Position numbers and translations under genes: made by a program. The notes beneath the pieces are model-generated. The model saw nothing but the letters and a program-made list of their open reading frames with translations, ran no database searches and was not told where the DNA came from. From Sphingomonas sp. 32-62-10 (GTDB taxonomy: Bacteria; Pseudomonadota; Alphaproteobacteria; Sphingomonadales; Sphingomonadaceae), in NCBI GenBank assembly GCA_002280555.1, contig NCEE01000009.1:84150-148149 (forward strand): a stretch of 64,000 nt of DNA, written 5' to 3'. This document shows, piece by piece, positions 61,090 to 64,000 of the stretch (the stretch's first letter is position 1; every line of letters begins with the position of its first letter).

Positions 61090-64000
61090 GCGCGCCCGAA
61101 ATCACGGATCGCTTGCCGGTATCGCTTCGCGCCTATGCAGCTCCGACATTCTCGATGGTGCCGAACGCGGTCAAGCCGACCGCAAAGGCGAAGCGACCTG
61201 TTGCACCAGCGTCATCCTGGACACTGATTTTCGACTGTGAAACGACGACGCATCCGGGGCAGGCATTGCGGTTCGGAGCCTATCAGTTTCGTAAAGGCGA
61301 TGAACTCGACGAAGCAGGCCTATTCTATGACCCGGACGGCGTGGCGCCGGACGAGCTGAAGACGCTTCGCGATCATGCCACTGCAAATGGCCTCGAACTG
61401 CGAACGCGAGAATCATTCGTCGATGATGTCTTTTTCAAGCGTGCCTATCAGCTTCGCGCGACGATTGTCGGGTTCAACCTACCGTTCGACATTTCACGGC
61501 TGGCGATAAGTCACGGTACGGCTCGCAATCCGGTTGCGGACATTCCAACGGGAATGAAGGCTGATTTTACGTTCAAGCTGACAACCCAAAAGATTTACCC
61601 TGCCGTTCGCATCAAACATATGTCGCAACGCGCGGCCTCGATTTCGTTCGCAGCGACGATGCAGCAGCGAGACAGTCGCGGGCAGAGACGGCGCGAATTG
61701 CCAACTCCAATCCGGCGCGGTCATTTCATCGACGTAAAAACGCTCGCCGGTGCGCTGTTTGCCCGTGGCTTTTCGCTCGCCAGCCTTTCGCAGTTTTTGA
61801 AGGTCGAAAATCCCAAGCTCGATTTTGAGGATTTCGACGGGCCGATCACCGATGACATGGCGCGCTATGCTGTTCGTGATGTGCAGGCGACATGGGAATG
61901 CTACCGCGAAGTCATGGCGCGGGTGGCGCGGCTCGGCCTGTCCCGCACGATCCCCGAGAAAATCTATAGCGAGGCAAGCATTGGAAAAGGCTATTTGCGC
62001 GAAATGGGCATCAAGCCTTGGCGGAAATGCCAGCCTGATTTTCCGCGCGACGTGCTCGCCAAGATCATGGGAAGCTATTTCGGCGGTCGTTCCGAAGTCC
62101 GCATTCGCCGGGAAGTTCGCCAAGTCATACTCTGCGATTTCCTGTCCATGTATCCGACCGTTTGCACCCTTATGGGGCTTTGGAAATTCGTCATCGCCGA
62201 TGCGTTGACGATACGGAGCCGAACCGTTTCGCCGGGCGTGAACAGGCCGGTCCAGTTGGCCCCGCACATTTTCCCGGTGCGGGCGGCCTATCCGATTGGC
62301 GCGGCCAATGGTGGTGAAGGTCCAAGCACGATCGGTGCGAATTATCTGACATCGACCGTGCCGCTGTGGTTTACTTTGGCGGATTGCATCGCCGCCAAAT
62401 TGCTTAGCGGTAAAGCGCCCAATGTCGTCGAAGCTATTTCGTTCACGGCGGGAACGGTGCAACCGGACCTTGCTGCAATCGAGATTAGCGGCAATCCCGA
62501 ATATCGCGTCGATCCCAACGATACCGACTTTTTCAAGCGCGTTATTGAGCTGCGCCAGTCGCTCAAAAAGCGGCGGGACGCGGCAAGCGGTGACGAAAAA
62601 GATGAACTCGATACCGAACAAAATGCTCTGAAAATCGCGGCCAATTCGACAAGCTATGGCATCTTTATCGAGGTAAATGTCGAAACTGGCGCGAAAGCCA
62701 AGGCGACAACGGTGCATAGTTCGACCTGCGACCCGTTCAGATTCACGACTGACAAATCTGAAATGCCGGGGACGTTCTTTCACCCACTGTTGGGAACGCT
62801 GATTACCGGCGCTGCCCGGTTGATGCTCGCTACCGCAGAACGGCTCGTGACCGATCACGGGTTGGATTGGTCGTTTTGCGATACCGACAGCATGGCAATC
62901 GCCAAGCCCGACGCCATGCCCGCAGATCAATTTGCAAAACGCGCCCGCGCTGTCGTCGATTGGTTTGAAGCGCTTAACCCGTATGCGTCTGGCGGTTCGA
63001 TCCTACAAATCGAGGGTGTGAATTCGTCGCTCGATACCAAAGAACCTGAGCAGCTATTTTGCTGGGCGGTTTCATCGAAGCGATACGCCCTGTTCAATAT
63101 CGGGGCCGAGGGTGCGCCGGTTTTGCGAAAAGTATCGGCACACGGGCTGGGGCATTTGATACCGCCCTATGGTGACAACGATGCGCCGCTGAATTTGCCG
63201 ACGCCTCAAAAGACCGTTCTCGGCAACGGTATCGAGCGTTGGCATTGCGACCTCTGGCACCAGATTGTCAGTGCCGCGCTTGCCGGTCGTCCCGATCAGG
63301 TGCGCCGGGACTATCATCCGGCACTTCGTGAAACCGCGCTAAGCCGATATTCGGCGACAACGCCTGCACTGCTAAGCTGGTTTTCGGCATATAACCGCGA
63401 CCGGCCTTATCGCGATCAGGTGAAGCCGTTCGGCTTCCTATTGTCGATGATGCAGGGAATGGACCTCGGCGAGCGCATTGCCAACCCGTCGAAAGGACGG
63501 CGCAAGAAACCCCCTCGCTTGAAACCAGTTGCACCGTTCGACCGCGATCATGACAAGGCGATTACTTCAGCGTTCGACCGGGACACTGGTAAACCTGTCC
63601 CGGCATCATCGCTCAAATCCTATGCTGACGCGCTGGCGCAATATCACCTGCGACCCGAATCAAAGTTTTTGAACGGCAACTTTATCGACCGGGGAAAGAC
63701 GCTACGCCGCCATGTCGAAATGACCGAGACCAGTCATATCGGCAAAGAGTCGCACGACTGGGAGCGCCAAGCGATGATCGGCCTGAGCGTCGATTCCGAA
63801 ATCGGATATGGGATTGCCGCTGGCGAGCGCAGCGAACTTGTCGAGAAGCTGCGCGAATTCATGGCCGAATGCGGGGAACGCAAAGCCGCCACCATGCTCG
63901 GCATATCCGTATCGAGATTGAAGGGGTTTGCCAGCGGGGTGGACACGCATGGTAGCGACGGACTGGCGAGCACGATTGCAGCGAAGCTTCCCGCTGCGCT
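61086..64000 (+). CDS. Family B DNA polymerase, C-terminus beyond the window
   Basis: The open frame covers 971 codons to the window end. The exonuclease motifs are FDCETT (Asp50, Glu52), VGFNLPFD (Asn131, Asp135) and YAVRD (Tyr261, Asp265). Polymerase motif A is LCDFLSMYPT (Asp351, Tyr356), motif B is KIAANSTSYG (Lys516, Asn520, Tyr524), motif C is FCDTDS (Asp599, Asp601) and the KxY motif is SSKRY (Lys665, Tyr667). Proofreading and polymerisation are therefore predicted intact. Motifs A and B are about 165 residues apart, so an insertion such as TPR1-like may be present. The last visible 60 residues contain an HTH-like GERKAATMLGISVSRLKGF. The frame overlaps the HNH gene. The polymerase is unusual for a bacterial chromosome and is typical of mobile elements. 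Confidence 0.93.
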   Translation, partial: MSAPEITDRLPVSLRAYAAPTFSMVPNAVKPTAKAKRPVAPASSWTLIFDCETTTHPGQALRFGAYQFRKGDELDEAGLFYDPDGVAPDELKTLRDHATANGLELRTRESFVDDVFFKRAYQLRATIVGFNLPFDISRLAISHGTARNPVADIPTGMKADFTFKLTTQKIYPAVRIKHMSQRAASISFAATMQQRDSRGQRRRELPTPIRRGHFIDVKTLAGALFARGFSLASLSQFLKVENPKLDFEDFDGPITDDMARYAVRDVQATWECYREVMARVARLGLSRTIPEKIYSEASIGKGYLREMGIKPWRKCQPDFPRDVLAKIMGSYFGGRSEVRIRREVRQVILCDFLSMYPTVCTLMGLWKFVIADALTIRSRTVSPGVNRPVQLAPHIFPVRAAYPIGAANGGEGPSTIGANYLTSTVPLWFTLADCIAAKLLSGKAPNVVEAISFTAGTVQPDLAAIEISGNPEYRVDPNDTDFFKRVIELRQSLKKRRDAASGDEKDELDTEQNALKIAANSTSYGIFIEVNVETGAKAKATTVHSSTCDPFRFTTDKSEMPGTFFHPLLGTLITGAARLMLATAERLVTDHGLDWSFCDTDSMAIAKPDAMPADQFAKRARAVVDWFEALNPYASGGSILQIEGVNSSLDTKEPEQLFCWAVSSKRYALFNIGAEGAPVLRKVSAHGLGHLIPPYGDNDAPLNLPTPQKTVLGNGIERWHCDLWHQIVSAALAGRPDQVRRDYHPALRETALSRYSATTPALLSWFSAYNRDRPYRDQVKPFGFLLSMMQGMDLGERIANPSKGRRKKPPRLKPVAPFDRDHDKAITSAFDRDTGKPVPASSLKSYADALAQYHLRPESKFLNGNFIDRGKTLRRHVEMTETSHIGKESHDWERQAMIGLSVDSEIGYGIAAGERSELVEKLREFMAECGERKAATMLGISVSRLKGFASGVDTHGSDGLASTIAAKLPAA

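Larger units (their letters stand above)
58290..64000. mobile_element. Casposon-like element core (Cas1, HTH proteins, HNH, family B polymerase); right end outside the window
   Basis: The gene content matches casposons: Cas1 integrase, HNH nuclease, DNA-binding proteins and a self-encoded PolB for element replication. The right end, with any terminal inverted repeat and target duplication, is beyond the window. The left end is not certain; the GIY-YIG and 159-residue genes (from about 56600) may be inside. The region is lower in GC than flanking DNA. Confidence 0.65.

Noticed and set aside
61494..62930. A 478-codon minus-strand frame in the polymerase region
   Set aside because: The plus strand encodes the family B polymerase with all motifs; this is its complement.
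58290..64000. CRISPR-Cas system
   Set aside because: Cas1 is present, but no repeat-spacer array, cas2 or effector gene is seen anywhere in the window, so I treat it as a solo integrase.

Overview
The window looks like a chromosomal segment of an alphaproteobacterium of the order Sphingomonadales (Sphingomonas-like). The signs are GC-rich coding DNA with frequent GTG/TTG starts, RpoB and RpoC of alphaproteobacterial type (about 1383 and 1427 aa), a polyhydroxyalkanoate/wax-ester lipid cluster, TonB receptors, and many short GC-rich intergenic palindromes (REP-like) of the kind common in sphingomonads. This placement is inferred from protein character, not from a database search.

Layout. 0.1-4.7 kb: TauE/SafE transporter, ahpC-ahpF, oxyR and a fasciclin-domain protein (peroxide response). 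4.8-5.6 kb: a yghU-type glutathione transferase broken by an internal deletion. 5.9-22.4 kb: the ribosomal/RNA polymerase block rplK-rplA, rplJ-rplL, rpoB-rpoC. It is interrupted by an aspartyl beta-hydroxylase-like gene, a HisKA_2 sensor kinase, a light-dependent protochlorophyllide reductase homologue (LPOR), a uracil-DNA glycosylase family gene and a proline-rich membrane protein. 22.4-24.07 kb: a small insertion carrying a PLAT-domain gene, followed by a second degraded copy of the rpoC 3' end with its terminator. 24.2-32.6 kb: membrane protein, AraC regulator, S9 peptidase, TonB receptor, second TauE/SafE protein, RNase T2 and nadC. 32.6-35.7 kb: a low-GC accessory stretch with a papain-fold protein that lacks its catalytic residues, a LuxR solo and an HTH remnant.

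35.7-50.9 kb: hydrolases and oxidoreductases around a carbon-storage cluster: PhaE-like protein, class III-like PHA synthase, phasin, WS/DGAT wax ester synthase with a histone-like tail, and a self-sufficient P450-reductase fusion of CYP102 type. 51.0-54.5 kb: glutaryl-CoA dehydrogenase with a CaiB/BaiF CoA-transferase (probable glutarate/lysine degradation) and an orphan 2Fe-2S subunit. 54.7-56.5 kb: RcnB-type periplasmic protein and prolyl 4-hydroxylase-like oxygenase.

56.6-64.0 kb is a foreign-looking island and the most interesting part. A solo Cas1 homologue with its metal-binding residues intact is divergent from an operon encoding two probable DNA-binding proteins, an HNH nuclease and a family B DNA polymerase with complete exonuclease and polymerase motifs. 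The polymerase runs off the window end. There is no cas2 and no CRISPR array. Cas1 plus PolB plus HNH plus HTH is the gene set of casposons, self-synthesising transposons that use Cas1 as integrase. A GIY-YIG nuclease gene and an unknown gene lie on its left.

Two genes near the left end (ahpC/ahpF junction and yghU) carry short out-of-frame deletions; these are either real lesions or assembly errors. Positions were read by eye and may be off by one or two bases for non-coding sites.
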